A stretch of DNA of 64,000 bases, from assembly GCA_023957315.1 (NCBI GenBank), contig JAMLHE010000007.1:62001-126000 (forward strand). The letters are read 5' to 3'. The notes below the pieces were generated by a model. It did not search any database, was not told the DNA's origin, and was given only the letters and a program-made list of their open reading frames with translations. The translations under genes were made by a program, and so were the position numbers. This DNA is from Candidatus Kapaibacterium sp. (GTDB taxonomy: Bacteria > Bacteroidota > Ignavibacteria > Kapaibacteriales > UBA2268). Shown in pieces: positions 8,756 to 18,700 of the stretch (its first letter is position 1; the number at the start of each line of letters is the position of its first letter).

Positions 8756-9601
8756 ATGAGTAAAAAAGAGTCCATACAACTATTTGAGAACAAACAAGTC
8801 CGCACGGTTTGGGATGCCGAGCAAGAGAAGTGGTATGTTTCTATCATTGATGTGATTGAAATATTAACCAATACTGATAGACCCAGAAAGTATTGGAATG
8901 ACTTAAAAGCGAAAATTAAAAAAGAAGGAAGTGAAGTGTCCGAAAAAATCGGACACTTGAAAATGCTTGCCCCTGATGGCAAAATGCGAATGACCGATGT
9001 AGCCGACACCGAGCAACTATTTCGCTTGATTCAAAGCATTCCCTCGCCTAAAGCAGAACCTTTTAAAATATGGTTGGCGCAGGTGGCATCCGAAAGATTA
9101 GATGAAATGCAAGACCCTGAATTGAGTATTGACAGAGCTTTAGAGCAGTATCTAAAATTGGGATATTCTGAAAGCTGGATTAATCAACGACTGAAAAGCA
9201 TAGAAATACGCAAAGAACTAACAGACGAATGGAAACAACGTGGCTTGAAAGAAGGTCAGCAATTTGCTACTTTAACGGACATTATCACCAAAGCTTGGGC
9301 AGGCAAAACCACCAAAGAATACAAAGTATTAAAAGGCTTAAAAAAGGAAAATCTTCGCGACAATATGACGAACACTGAGTTGATTCTGAATATGCTTGCC
9401 GAGGCTTCTACTAAAGATATTTCAGTGGCAGTGCAACCCAAAGATTTTGAAGAGAGCAAAAAAGTAGCATGGCAAGGTGGTAATGTAGCCAAAGTAGCGC
9501 TCAAAGAATTAGAATCTAAAACAAGAAAAAAAGTTGTAAGCACGCTGAATGCTAAAGCGGTATTGGGAATTGAAAAAACTAAGATAAAAAAAGACGAATA
9601 A
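8756..9601 (+). CDS. BRO-N domain protein, DinD-like
   Basis: A 281-residue protein of the phage antirepressor / DNA-damage-inducible protein D type. The BRO-N domain covers roughly residues 5-115: F-E-x-K-x-VRTVWD near the start, WYVSIIDVIEILT, and a PRKYWNDLKAKIKKEG segment. A DinD-like basic, helical C-terminal half follows, with LTDEWKQRGLKEGQQFATLT and a lysine-rich end. BRO/DinD proteins are often SOS-linked or phage-derived; a LexA box is not evident upstream. Short shared motifs flank the gene on both sides, supporting horizontal acquisition. A hairpin terminator and the convergent M13 peptidase gene follow it. Confidence 0.8.
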   Translation: MSKKESIQLFENKQVRTVWDAEQEKWYVSIIDVIEILTNTDRPRKYWNDLKAKIKKEGSEVSEKIGHLKMLAPDGKMRMTDVADTEQLFRLIQSIPSPKAEPFKIWLAQVASERLDEMQDPELSIDRALEQYLKLGYSESWINQRLKSIEIRKELTDEWKQRGLKEGQQFATLTDIITKAWAGKTTKEYKVLKGLKKENLRDNMTNTELILNMLAEASTKDISVAVQPKDFEESKKVAWQGGNVAKVALKELESKTRKKVVSTLNAKAVLGIEKTKIKKDE

Positions 9602-9617
9602 AATGAATTATTTCAAC

Positions 9618-9652
9618 ACCGTCAGCAAGCTGCCACCCCTCAAGAGGGGAAT
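9618..9652. repeat. Intergenic palindromic element (CCCCTC-AA-GAGGGG)
   Basis: CCCCTCAAGAGGGG at 9636-9649 is a near-perfect inverted repeat preceded by CGTCAGC and AGCTGCC. The shared CGTCAGC/CTCAAGAGG pieces also occur at 8558-8600, on the other side of the BRO gene. Confidence 0.45.
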
Positions 9653-9676
9653 TAGCTCGTTTAACACAAAAAGAAA

Positions 9677-9710
9677 GTGCCATTGATGTGAGTCATCACA
9701 CCAATGGCAC
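9677..9710 (-). terminator. Terminator of the M13 peptidase gene
   Basis: A long stem built from GTGCCATTG / CAATGGCAC with an inner paired TGTGA / TCACA lies just beyond the stop of the minus-strand gene. Read on the minus strand it is followed by TTTCTTTTTG. It may also block read-through from the BRO gene. Confidence 0.65.
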
Positions 9711-9717
9711 ATCAATA

Positions 9718-11778
9718 TTACCAAATTATGGCGCGTTTTTCAACTGGCATGTATAGTTTGTTTGCTTCTGTGATGTTGAAAGCTTTATAAAATTCAGGGA
9801 CATTTGGTAATGTACCGTTTACTCTATAGACTCCCGGAGAGTGGACATCTTCTTTCAATCTTCTCATTTCTTCTTCCTCGCGGATGTTTTGGCGCCATAC
9901 TTGCGAATAGGATATGAAAAATCTTTGCAAAGGTGTGAATCCGTCAATCGCCGGCGTTTCAACATTTCCTTTTAATGCTTTCTTTAGTGCCGTGAGCGAT
10001 ACCGTTACGCCGCCAAGGTCTGCAATGTTCTCGCCTAAAGTAAGTGCACCGTCCACTTTCATATCGTTGATTACGACAAATGAGTTTGCTTGGTCAACAA
10101 GCACTTTCACTTTTTCGTTAAACTTGTCGGCATCTTCTTTTGTCCACCATTCAACTAAATTGCCTTCGGCATCAAATTGTCTGCCTTGGTCATCAAATCC
10201 GTGAGTCATTTCGTGCCCGATTACTACACCGATTGCACCATAATTAACGGCATCATCGCCATCAGGGTAAAAGAAGGGTGGCTGTAGAATTGCCGCAGGA
10301 AACACGATTTCATTCATGTTGGGGCTGTAGTAAGCATTGACTGTTTGTGGTGTCATGTGCCATTCTGAGCGGTCAACGGGTTTGCCGATTTTTGCCAGCA
10401 TTTCGTCCATTTCGAATTTGCTCGCATTCAACACATTCATTACATAATTGTCTCTCGAAACATCAACTTTTGAATAGTCTTTCCATTTGTCGGGATAGCC
10501 AATTTTGACGTTGATTTTTTCGAGTTTCACTAATGCTTTTGCTTTGGTATCTTCTCCCATCCACGAAAGATTTTGGATATGTTCTTTCAATGCAATTTTA
10601 AGATTGTCAACCAAATCCAACATTTTCTCTTTCGATTTTGCAGGAAAATATTTTTCGGAATAAATTTTGCCGACTGATTCGCCAAGCGAGCCACTTGTAG
10701 CGTTCAAAACTCTTTTCCATCTGTCTTGATTAACTTTGCTTCCGGTTAGGACTTTTCCGTAAAATTCAAAATTTTGATTTACGTATGCTTCGTTCAAATA
10801 TGGTGAAGCATCTTTAATCACTTTCCATTTCAAGAATGTTTTCCAATCTTCAATTGATGTTTTTTTCATCAAATTGCTGACTGTTTTGTAAAACTTTGGC
10901 TGCCCAACATTAATTTCTGTAGGTGAATCGATTCCAAGATTTTTGAAATAGAGCGACCAATCAAAATTTGGACTTGATTTTTGCAAATCTTGAATTTGCA
11001 TTTTGTTGTAATTTTTAACAGGGTCTCTGAGTTCTAATTTTGTTGAAGAAGCTTTCGCAATTTCGGTTTCAATTTTGAGAATCACATCAGATGCTTTTTT
11101 TGCTTCCGTTGATTCTAAGCCGTAAATTTCAAAAACTTTGCCAAGGTGCTTTTTATATTCGGACAAAATATTTTTGGTTCTGTCGTCTTTCGGGAAGTAA
11201 TAATCTCTGTCGGGCAATCCCAATCCACCTTGGTATAATCCGGCAATATTCATTGTGCTATTTTTATCGTCGGCACTTACATAGAAGTAGAAAATTGGTT
11301 GAATCGAGTAGGAGGATAATTCGCCAATTGTTGTTTGCAAATCTTGAACTGATGCAATCTTATCAATTTTTTCAAATAATGGTTTGAGTGGTTCTATTCC
11401 CGCTTTTTCGATTGCAACGGTATCCATACCTGATGAGTAAAAGTCACCGATTTTAACCCAATCTTTTTCTTTGTGTTTGCCACTTGCGGCTTCTTCAAAT
11501 AATGTTCTGAGTTTTGTCTGATTTTCAAGATTCAAAATTGCGAAAGCACCCCAACGCGATTCTGATTCCGGAATTGGATTGTTTGTCATCCAACCGCCAC
11601 TTACATATTTGAAAAAATCATCTCCGGGATGAATATTGAAATCAAAGTTTGCCGAATCTACTGCCTTTACTGCCATCTCTTCCTCCGCTTTCGTCGTTTC
11701 TTCCTTACTGCACGAATTCAAACTTACAAATGCTGCAGAAGCTAAAATAAAAATCATAAATCTTACGATGTTGTTCAT
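9718..11778 (-). CDS. pepO: M13-family zinc metallopeptidase (PepO / neprilysin-like), lipoprotein
   Basis: An envelope oligopeptidase of the neprilysin family that cuts short peptides. Catalytic motifs are complete: HEMTH at about residues 522-526 supplies the two zinc histidines and the catalytic Glu, and ENIADLGG near 581 supplies the third zinc ligand. The C-terminal RVNGTLPN-PEF segment and terminal W are typical of M13 enzymes. Length (about 686 residues) is normal. The N-terminus is a lipoprotein signal ending SLNSC, placing the enzyme in the periplasm or outer envelope. I chose ATG at 11778; a GTG immediately before it is equally spaced from the AGGA ribosome binding site. It is monocistronic, with a terminator on its 3' side and the trxB terminator upstream. 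Confidence 0.93.
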   Translation of the reverse strand: MNNIVRFMIFILASAAFVSLNSCSKEETTKAEEEMAVKAVDSANFDFNIHPGDDFFKYVSGGWMTNNPIPESESRWGAFAILNLENQTKLRTLFEEAASGKHKEKDWVKIGDFYSSGMDTVAIEKAGIEPLKPLFEKIDKIASVQDLQTTIGELSSYSIQPIFYFYVSADDKNSTMNIAGLYQGGLGLPDRDYYFPKDDRTKNILSEYKKHLGKVFEIYGLESTEAKKASDVILKIETEIAKASSTKLELRDPVKNYNKMQIQDLQKSSPNFDWSLYFKNLGIDSPTEINVGQPKFYKTVSNLMKKTSIEDWKTFLKWKVIKDASPYLNEAYVNQNFEFYGKVLTGSKVNQDRWKRVLNATSGSLGESVGKIYSEKYFPAKSKEKMLDLVDNLKIALKEHIQNLSWMGEDTKAKALVKLEKINVKIGYPDKWKDYSKVDVSRDNYVMNVLNASKFEMDEMLAKIGKPVDRSEWHMTPQTVNAYYSPNMNEIVFPAAILQPPFFYPDGDDAVNYGAIGVVIGHEMTHGFDDQGRQFDAEGNLVEWWTKEDADKFNEKVKVLVDQANSFVVINDMKVDGALTLGENIADLGGVTVSLTALKKALKGNVETPAIDGFTPLQRFFISYSQVWRQNIREEEEMRRLKEDVHSPGVYRVNGTLPNVPEFYKAFNITEANKLYMPVEKRAIIW

Positions 11779-11973
11779 CACAAATAATCCTATTATATTA
11801 TAAAATCATAAAAATCACATAAAACATACACTTTTTAACAATATATTAACTTGCAACTCGCTTTATTATTGCATAAAATATGAAACAATTTTCAGAAAAT
11901 ATTGAATGATTAGCATTTTGGAAATGGTTTTAAGTCAATGCTTTAATGTATCGATTTGAATGTAAAAAAAATA

Positions 11974-12002
11974 AAAAAGGAGTTGGAACACAACTCCTTT
12001 TT
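11974..12002 (-). terminator. Terminator of trxB
   Basis: A 12-bp stem (AAAAAGGAGTTG / CAACTCCTTTTT) with a 5-nt loop, 8 nt after the trxB stop. On the minus strand it is followed by a long T-rich run, a textbook rho-independent terminator. Confidence 0.85.
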
Positions 12003-12010
12003 ATCAAATT

Positions 12011-12952
12011 TTATTCTTGTTCGGCTAACCAACGTTCGGCATCAATTGCAGCGGCACATCCCGAACCGGCAGCTGTCACCGCTTGGCGATAGACATGGTC
12101 TTGGACGTCTCCACAAGCAAATACGCCCGGAATATTAGTGTAAGTGGATTTACCTTTTGTGATTAAATATCCGTTCACGTCTTTGTCAAGCATTCCCTCA
12201 AATAGCGAGGTATTCGGGCTGTGACCAATTGCGATAAAACAGCCTCCGGCTTCGTGATTGCTCATTTCTCCGGTGACGACATTTTTCAATCTCAAGCCTG
12301 TCAATCTCTTGATTCCCATGTTTTCTTCACCCAAAAATTCGTCCACAATGCTATCAGTGATGATTTTGACTTTTGGATTTTTCTGAGTACGTTCAACCAT
12401 GATTTTCGATGCACGGAATTCGCTGCGTCTATGAACCAATGTGACTGATTCTCCGAAATGAGTCAAATAGTTCGCTTCTTCCATTGCTGTATCACCACCG
12501 CCGATTACGAATATTTTTTCGCCTTTGAAAAAGAATCCGTCGCAAGTGGCACATGCCGAAATCCCTGCACCCCAATATTTCTTCTCGCTTTCCATGTCCA
12601 AAAGTTTTGCAGTCGCACCGGTTGCGATTATCAAAGCATCGCAAGTGTAATCTTCTCTTTCGGATTTCAGTTTGAACGGGCGTTCGGACAAATCTACTTT
12701 TTCAATTGTTTCAAATAATGATACTGCGCCGAATCTTTGGGCTTGTTTGCGGAAGATTTCCATCATTTCCGGACCTTCGATTCCATCGGCAAATCCTGGA
12801 TAATTTTCGACATCGGTTGTAATTGTGAGCTGTCCGCCGGGCTGAATTCCTTCGAAAATTGCAACTTCGAGATTTGCTCTCGAAGCGTAGAGCGCTGCAG
12901 TAAACCCTGCAGGACCTGAACCTATGATAATCACTTTAAAATGTTTTGCCAT
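12011..12952 (-). CDS. trxB: Thioredoxin-disulfide reductase
   Basis: A cytosolic FAD/NADPH enzyme that reduces thioredoxin. The N-terminal FAD-binding motif GSGPAGFTAALYAS lies at about residues 10-23. The redox-active CATC is at about 134-137, followed by an NADPH-binding VIGGGDTAMEEA segment. The C-terminal FAD-contact stretch GVFACGDVQD and RQAVTAAGSG complete the family pattern. I place the start at 12952 (MAKHFKVIIIGSG) because it matches the usual N-terminus; the frame is open 12 codons further upstream to 12988 with no better ribosome site. It has its own terminator and appears monocistronic. Confidence 0.95.
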   Translation of the reverse strand: MAKHFKVIIIGSGPAGFTAALYASRANLEVAIFEGIQPGGQLTITTDVENYPGFADGIEGPEMMEIFRKQAQRFGAVSLFETIEKVDLSERPFKLKSEREDYTCDALIIATGATAKLLDMESEKKYWGAGISACATCDGFFFKGEKIFVIGGGDTAMEEANYLTHFGESVTLVHRRSEFRASKIMVERTQKNPKVKIITDSIVDEFLGEENMGIKRLTGLRLKNVVTGEMSNHEAGGCFIAIGHSPNTSLFEGMLDKDVNGYLITKGKSTYTNIPGVFACGDVQDHVYRQAVTAAGSGCAAAIDAERWLAEQE

Positions 12953-13065
12953 TTTTATTGCTTTAATTTTACTGTTTTTAAAATACAAATATAATTAATT
13001 CTACTCATTTAAGGACGCATGAACGTATGATAATATTGTAATATGATTATGATTTTTGGACTTTA

Positions 13066-14337
13066 TCATTTCTCGGGATAAATATGAGCCTTGCACCAAA
13101 GCCCATCGCCAAAGTATTTCGTGGCTGTGTCTTTGACTGTTTCTAATGTGATTGCATCAATTCGTTCGATGATTTCTTGAACGCTTTCGTGGTCGCCGAT
13201 TAAAAGCTCATTTTTTGCCAATGACTGCATCCGGGCAGACATACTTTCCAAATCCATTATCAAACTTGATTTCAATTGTTCTTTAGCACGATTTATTTCG
13301 GAACGATTCAACTTATCGCCAAGTATTTGATTCATCTGCTCGAAAATCATAGTCTCAGTTTTACGAACTTTCTTCGTATCAGTAGCTGCATAAATATAAA
13401 ACACTCCTGCATCTGAGTGCATTTGCAAAGTCGAAAAAATCGAATATGCGATTCCATGGCGGTCGCGAAGTTTTTGGTACAGCCGCGAGCTCATTCCATC
13501 ACCATATAAAATGTTGAATATCATCAATGCAGTTCTGTCCTCATCTTTGAGCGATGCTGCTCTTTTGCCCAATAGCAAATGCGATTGTTGCACCGGTTTT
13601 GCCATCTCCAAAGTCATAGGCATGAATGGTTCCGGTGCGATACGCGTATAAATCCTATTTCCGGCTTCCAAATCGCCGAATAAACTTGATATTGCGTTCA
13701 AAACGACTTGATGCTCAATATCGCCGACAAAAGTAATTATGATATTGTCGGGTTTGTAATATTCTCTGTGGAATTGTTGCAAAATGTTCGATTCAATAGC
13801 ATCAACAGATTCCTTTGTACCGATAATAGGATTGCCTAAGGGGTGATTTTGAAATACAATTTTATCTCCCAAATCGAAGATGTATTCTTCGGGGTCATCT
13901 TCGTAAGATTTGATTTCTTCGAGTATTATCAACTGTTCTTTTTCGATTTCTTTGGGCAAAATCAAGGGATTCATCGTAATGTCGAACAAGATATTCAATG
14001 TTTTGCGGAAGTGCCTTTTCAATGCTCGAACATAGAAGCAAGTATATTCCTGAGAGGTAAAAGCATTTGTATAAGCACCCATTGATTCAAATTCACCTGC
14101 TATTCTGCGTGAAGTTCGCTTTTGCGAGTGCCTGAATACGGCATGTTCCATGAAATGCGCCGTACCACTGAAATCGTGAGTGTCGTCTCGCGAGCCTGCA
14201 TTTACAAAGATACCCAATGCGATAGATTCGGCATTTGGAATTTTTTCGGTTACTAAGGTCAATCCATTATTTAAAACTGTACGTGTAATTGCCAATGAAT
14301 GTGTTTTTGTTTTTGGTAAATTATTCTTGTTTTTCAT
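13066..14337 (-). CDS. M16-family metallopeptidase (processing peptidase-like)
   Basis: A 423-residue zinc peptidase of the insulinase/mitochondrial-processing-peptidase-beta group. The inverted zinc motif HFMEH is at residues 61-65, and the third ligand Glu lies near residue 141 in LEEIKSYEDDPEE. This is the single-unit form (one N- and one C-lobe), as in bacterial PqqL/YmxG-type proteins. No signal peptide is evident, so a cytosolic location is likely. Its start overlaps the radC stop by 4 nt, and radC overlaps cutA, so the three form a tightly coupled minus-strand operon. The substrate cannot be inferred. Confidence 0.9.
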   Translation of the reverse strand: MKNKNNLPKTKTHSLAITRTVLNNGLTLVTEKIPNAESIALGIFVNAGSRDDTHDFSGTAHFMEHAVFRHSQKRTSRRIAGEFESMGAYTNAFTSQEYTCFYVRALKRHFRKTLNILFDITMNPLILPKEIEKEQLIILEEIKSYEDDPEEYIFDLGDKIVFQNHPLGNPIIGTKESVDAIESNILQQFHREYYKPDNIIITFVGDIEHQVVLNAISSLFGDLEAGNRIYTRIAPEPFMPMTLEMAKPVQQSHLLLGKRAASLKDEDRTALMIFNILYGDGMSSRLYQKLRDRHGIAYSIFSTLQMHSDAGVFYIYAATDTKKVRKTETMIFEQMNQILGDKLNRSEINRAKEQLKSSLIMDLESMSARMQSLAKNELLIGDHESVQEIIERIDAITLETVKDTATKYFGDGLWCKAHIYPEK

Positions 14338-15095
14338 ATCAAACCTAATGAGACAAAACTGGTGAATTTGTCCCCTGCTATAATTATATGGTCTAAAACT
14401 TTGATGCCGACTATTTTTCCGGCTTGTACTATTTGCTCTGTAATCTTTATGTCCTCTTTTGATGGTTCGGGATTGCCCGACGGATGATTGTGCATCAAAA
14501 TAATTGCAGCGGCACTCTCGGTAATTGCAATTCGGAAAACCTCACGCGGATGTACAACGCTCGAATTCAGAATTCCCTCTGTAATAGTTAAATCACGAAA
14601 AATTTGATTGGAGCTTGTCAACAAAAGCACTTTAAAAATTTCTATTCGCAAATCTCGCATTCGCGGGATGTAGTATTCGGCAATTTCTTCGGGCGAACGG
14701 AAGATTTTTTTGCCGGAAAAAGGGGCGATTTCTATTCTTCTGCTCAACTCGAATGCTGCAATTATACTGACTGCTTTGGCATCTCCAATTCCGGAAATAT
14801 TTTTGAATTCACTAAAATCGCATCGAGCTAAATGATTCAGTGAAGAATATTTTTTCAATAATTCCCTTGCGATATCAATTGCTGACCTGCCGACAGTTCC
14901 CGAACCTACGATGATAGCCAATAATTCGCTATCCGAGAGTACTTCGGGTCCGTGCATCATTAGTCTTTCTCTGGGTTTATCGTCAGATTTCCAATCCCGA
15001 ATCGGAGTGAAACGGCTTTTGGGACTATATGTACCATTTTCAGAGTCGATTGGGGCTGTTTTTGGTGAAATCATTTTATCGTCTTGTTCATCCAA
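14334..15095 (-). CDS. radC: RadC-family JAB/JAMM-domain protein
   Basis: A 253-residue protein of the RadC (UPF0758) family. An N-terminal helix-hairpin-helix-like region (about residues 40-120, with KNISGIGDAKA) precedes a JAMM metalloprotease-like domain holding H202-x-H204 and D215 in MHNHPSGNPEPSKED. The family is named for DNA repair but its role is unproven. The start at 15095 has AAGGA 8 nt upstream and overlaps cutA by 25 nt; an ATG at 15074 would give a 4-nt ATGA overlap and is a real alternative. Middle gene of the cutA-radC-M16 operon. Confidence 0.9.
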   Translation of the reverse strand: MDEQDDKMISPKTAPIDSENGTYSPKSRFTPIRDWKSDDKPRERLMMHGPEVLSDSELLAIIVGSGTVGRSAIDIARELLKKYSSLNHLARCDFSEFKNISGIGDAKAVSIIAAFELSRRIEIAPFSGKKIFRSPEEIAEYYIPRMRDLRIEIFKVLLLTSSNQIFRDLTITEGILNSSVVHPREVFRIAITESAAAIILMHNHPSGNPEPSKEDIKITEQIVQAGKIVGIKVLDHIIIAGDKFTSFVSLGLI

Positions 15096-15397
15096 TCCAT
15101 GTATCCTTCGGAAAGTTCGCTAATTTCAACTGCTATGATTTCGGGGACAGAATCGCTATGCAATTCTTTGATTCTATTTTCAAGTTTGTCAAGTTGGCTA
15201 TTGGAAGTTTTTATCTTCAAAATAAATTCACTGCGTTTTTCAATTTTGTCTTCCCATTCGTAAATCGAAGTCACACCCTTGATTATCGAGCAACATGCAG
15301 CAAGCTTTTCTTGGACTAAAGTTTCAGAAATGAGCATGGCTAAATCCTCATTATCTGTCGTCGCAAAAACTATTCTGAAATCTTTATTTTTTACCAT
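15071..15397 (-). CDS. cutA: CutA-type divalent-cation tolerance protein
   Basis: A 108-residue trimeric ferredoxin-like-fold protein. The signature AACCSIIKGVTSIYEWEDKI (about residues 33-52) with its Cys-Cys and the following E-x-x-LKIKT are diagnostic for CutA1. The family has been tied to copper tolerance, though its molecular role is unsettled. It is the first gene of a minus-strand operon with radC and the M16 peptidase. The divergent promoter region (15398-15447) is shared with the small membrane protein on the plus strand. Confidence 0.92.
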   Translation of the reverse strand: MVKNKDFRIVFATTDNEDLAMLISETLVQEKLAACCSIIKGVTSIYEWEDKIEKRSEFILKIKTSNSQLDKLENRIKELHSDSVPEIIAVEISELSEGYMDWMNKTIK

Positions 15398-15410
15398 GTC
15401 CTAAATTTTA

Positions 15411-15418
15411 TATTTTTG
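15411..15418 (+). promoter_or_regulatory. Candidate Bacteroidota-type -7 element
   Basis: TATTTTTG fits the TAnnTTTG -7 consensus of Bacteroidota sigma factor. A TTTT about 18 nt upstream could serve as the -33 element. It lies 30 nt before the next plus-strand gene. Placement is by motif only. Confidence 0.35.
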
Positions 15419-15447
15419 AATTAAATTATAAACAATGTTACGAAAAT

Positions 15448-15729
15448 ATGATTGAACTATTGATTTTTCATGTGCATATTGTTGCAGCACTTTACGCTTT
15501 TACCAAAAATTGGCAATCCGGTGGCGTCAAAGCCGGAATATTGTCAGTACTTATCATTGGTTTGTTCTTTTCAATCGGTTGGGCATTGACCGCAACAGTC
15601 GCAAACTTGATTTGGAATCATTCATGGGATTCAATTTTTTTCACAAGTGATACACTCGGGCTTCTCTTATTGATGTTCCCCGAAACTATTTTCTATTACC
15701 ATTATTTTTTGAAAGACAAATCGAACTAA
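15448..15729 (+). CDS. Small integral membrane protein, function unknown
   Basis: A 93-residue protein with about three hydrophobic segments (near residues 2-18, 28-54 and 66-87) and a short charged tail (KDKSN). I do not recognise the family. It is transcribed divergently from cutA, with a candidate promoter 30 nt upstream, and ends 5 nt from the convergent giant T9SS cargo gene. Conservation of a small membrane gene at this spot would need comparison with relatives. Confidence 0.6.
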   Translation: MIELLIFHVHIVAALYAFTKNWQSGGVKAGILSVLIIGLFFSIGWALTATVANLIWNHSWDSIFFTSDTLGLLLLMFPETIFYYHYFLKDKSN

Positions 15730-15734
15730 AAATT

Positions 15735-18700
15735 TCAATTTGATTTTATAAATCTCACACTTGTATTGTTATTTTCCGATTTGATTACTACAAAATAAAC
15801 TCCCGAACTAATCGAATTCAAATCAATCTTGTATTCGAATTCGCCTTGGGGGATAGTTAAGCTACGTGTAACCACAGAATTACCCGCTATGTCCAATAAT
15901 TCGATACTTGTCGCAAAGTTTTTATCGGCAGTGAATTGAATGTTCAAGTCGTTTCCAAAAACGATTTCAGGCACCGAAGACACTAATTGTGGGATTCGGA
16001 TTAATTCAAATGCTGCCTCCGGTAGGCAAAACTCCTCAACTTTTAATCCACCGTCTTGCGTTGTCAGCGTCACGACTTTTTCGGTAAATAGGTCCACATT
16101 TTTGAATGCAATAGGCGTATAATCGGGCATTGCCCTTAGTGCGTAGCCGTCAATTCTTACTATTTCGCCAACTTGTCCGAATAAATCTCTGCTTGAAACT
16201 TGGTCCAATAATATGCTCAAATTTCCGAATTTGTAGGTGAAGTCTGTTTGGACAAATTCATTACCAAATTTTGAAGTAATAATAGACGGGAAAAATAATT
16301 TACGGTCGAATTCAAATTCCAATCTAACATATTCAGTATTGAATCTCAATTCTTCGCGCAACAATTTTACAGGAATCATTATTCTCTCGCCTGCTACAGC
16401 CACATGTTGCTCGACCATCAAATCAACTACGTAAATTTCTAAGGGAATGTCTGCAATTAGCTTGATTTGCTCGATATCCTCGCAATAATTTTCAGCTTTT
16501 ACAGTAATCTCGAATTCAAATTTCCCGGGAGCCACAGCAGTATATGTAAATGGTACTTGAATACTTCCATTACCTGCGATGGTAGTTCCGGGAGTGAAAT
16601 CTATATCGATAACTCCCGAGGCATTCGGTTCAATCACAATTGCTATTACAGTCGCTTCGTGAGCTGTCAGGTTCTCAATTGCAAAGCTGCCGTTGCTACG
16701 GTCACCTATCCAAAGAACATCAATATTGATAAGTTGGGGATTCACCGCAATGTCCGTCTTGTAAATATCAATTTCAAGTTCAATTTCATCTACAAAATCG
16801 CAATCCAGGCTTCTAATTTTTAATTTGCCCGTATTCAATCCAAGCTCGCTCATTGTTGGATGGGCTTTGACGAAATATTGAATTGTCTCGCCGGCTTGAA
16901 TTTCCAATTGGGATTCCGTTATTGAAAACGGCGTCCCTTCAATTGTAAATTCGAGCTTATCACTGACGTTACCGGCATTATGCAACGCGAAAGTCATTGT
17001 CCTGTCATCTTCACATAGTTCTGCTACACCAAAATCAAGTTTGTCCTCATCGGCACTTGTAATAGGGGAGTAGTTGAATGCAATGAGTTCGGTAATATGA
17101 ATATTGTTTTCGGTATCATTTGTCATTATTGTCAGATTGGCACTATGAGCACCTAAAACATTTGATACGAAAGCAATTACTAATTCGAGAGATTCTTCAG
17201 GTTCGATATAATAGGGCAATTCCGGTACATTTGTGATTGTGAAAGCATCTTGCGGTTCGATTGCAATACTTGTGATAGTATCAGTCACAAAGCCGAAATT
17301 TGTAATGGTCAAAGTCTGATTTGCAAGTTTAGAATTGCAATAAGAATCGCCAAACTCGATTTTGTCTTTGTCAACAGCCACATTCCGCATTATACCGAAT
17401 AAATCTACCTTTACATAGTAATCTTCAGGGCATAAACCATCGGTAACAATCATGATTTGCGAATCTATACTTTCATGTCCGTTATTTGTGAAAGTCAACT
17501 CGAAAGTTATTAGCGAACCCGGCAATAGAACTTGAGGCAAATTCGGTGTCCAAACCAATTCCCAATCATCTGGCAAATCAACTATTTTGATGTCAGTAAT
17601 AGTAACATCAGTATTGGACAATGATTCAATCAGCAATTCACGTTTTATAGAGGTGCCGGATTTGACAGCACCCTGAATGGATTGAGGATTCACAGTCAGC
17701 AAATTGGAAATGCCACGCCCTCGCAATGTAATACGCACGGTATCTCCACAAGGTGCTGTAATAAATTCTAATACTTCGGAAAATGATGTGGCTTCGTTAG
17801 GGAAGAATGAAACCCATAATTTGACGGAATCATTAGGATTAATCGAAAATGGAGCATCTCTCATCATTTCAATTTTGAAATTATTCCCAATCTCAATTTT
17901 TTTGTCGAAAGTTGAAATCCACGTCCCGATATTTTTGATATATTTTTCAATTTGGTGAATTTTACCGACGCAAACATCACCCAAATCTATGACTTGGTCG
18001 TAAACAAGTTCTGCTTGGCGGTACTCGCCCGAGTAATCTATCAGGTAAGGATTTTTATCGCCACGAACTTTTGTAGAATCATTATTGCCAATAGATAGCT
18101 TGTCAGTATGCGGACCATTCCCAAAGGGTTTATACAAAATCAACAAAGTATCTTGTTGATTAGGTTCTATACTTTTCGACTTTGCACCATCAATCCACCC
18201 GATAATTTTGAAATAGGTCCCGGTTGCAAATTTCAAATCATTCATTGACAAGCTGGAATTGCCGGTATTTTGAATGATAAGCGTATCTATTGCTTCGTTA
18301 CCGCACATTAATCCAACATTTCGTTTGGTATCGGAACTTATAATTGACGAATACGCATAAGTCCTGACTGTCAAAATTGTATCCTTTTCGCATGGATGTG
18401 TTGTAACTCTGAATTTAGATTCTACCCAACCTGTGTCGAGTGCTATGATTCTGAATTCTGACACGGAGCTTTCTTTCAGGATTATATTGGGAACTTTTGT
18501 GATATAAGCGATTTGGTTATCACTTTGTAATTTATTGACAAATCTGATTTCTTCGCCATCTTTATCTGCTTTCCAATCTATCTTAGTTGTGAGCATTATG
18601 TTGCAATAAACGCTATCAACAATAACAATATCACTCAGCGGAAAAGCTGATGCGAAAGTTGAATAACCAACTAATGGAATATTGATAAATGAATTGCCCA

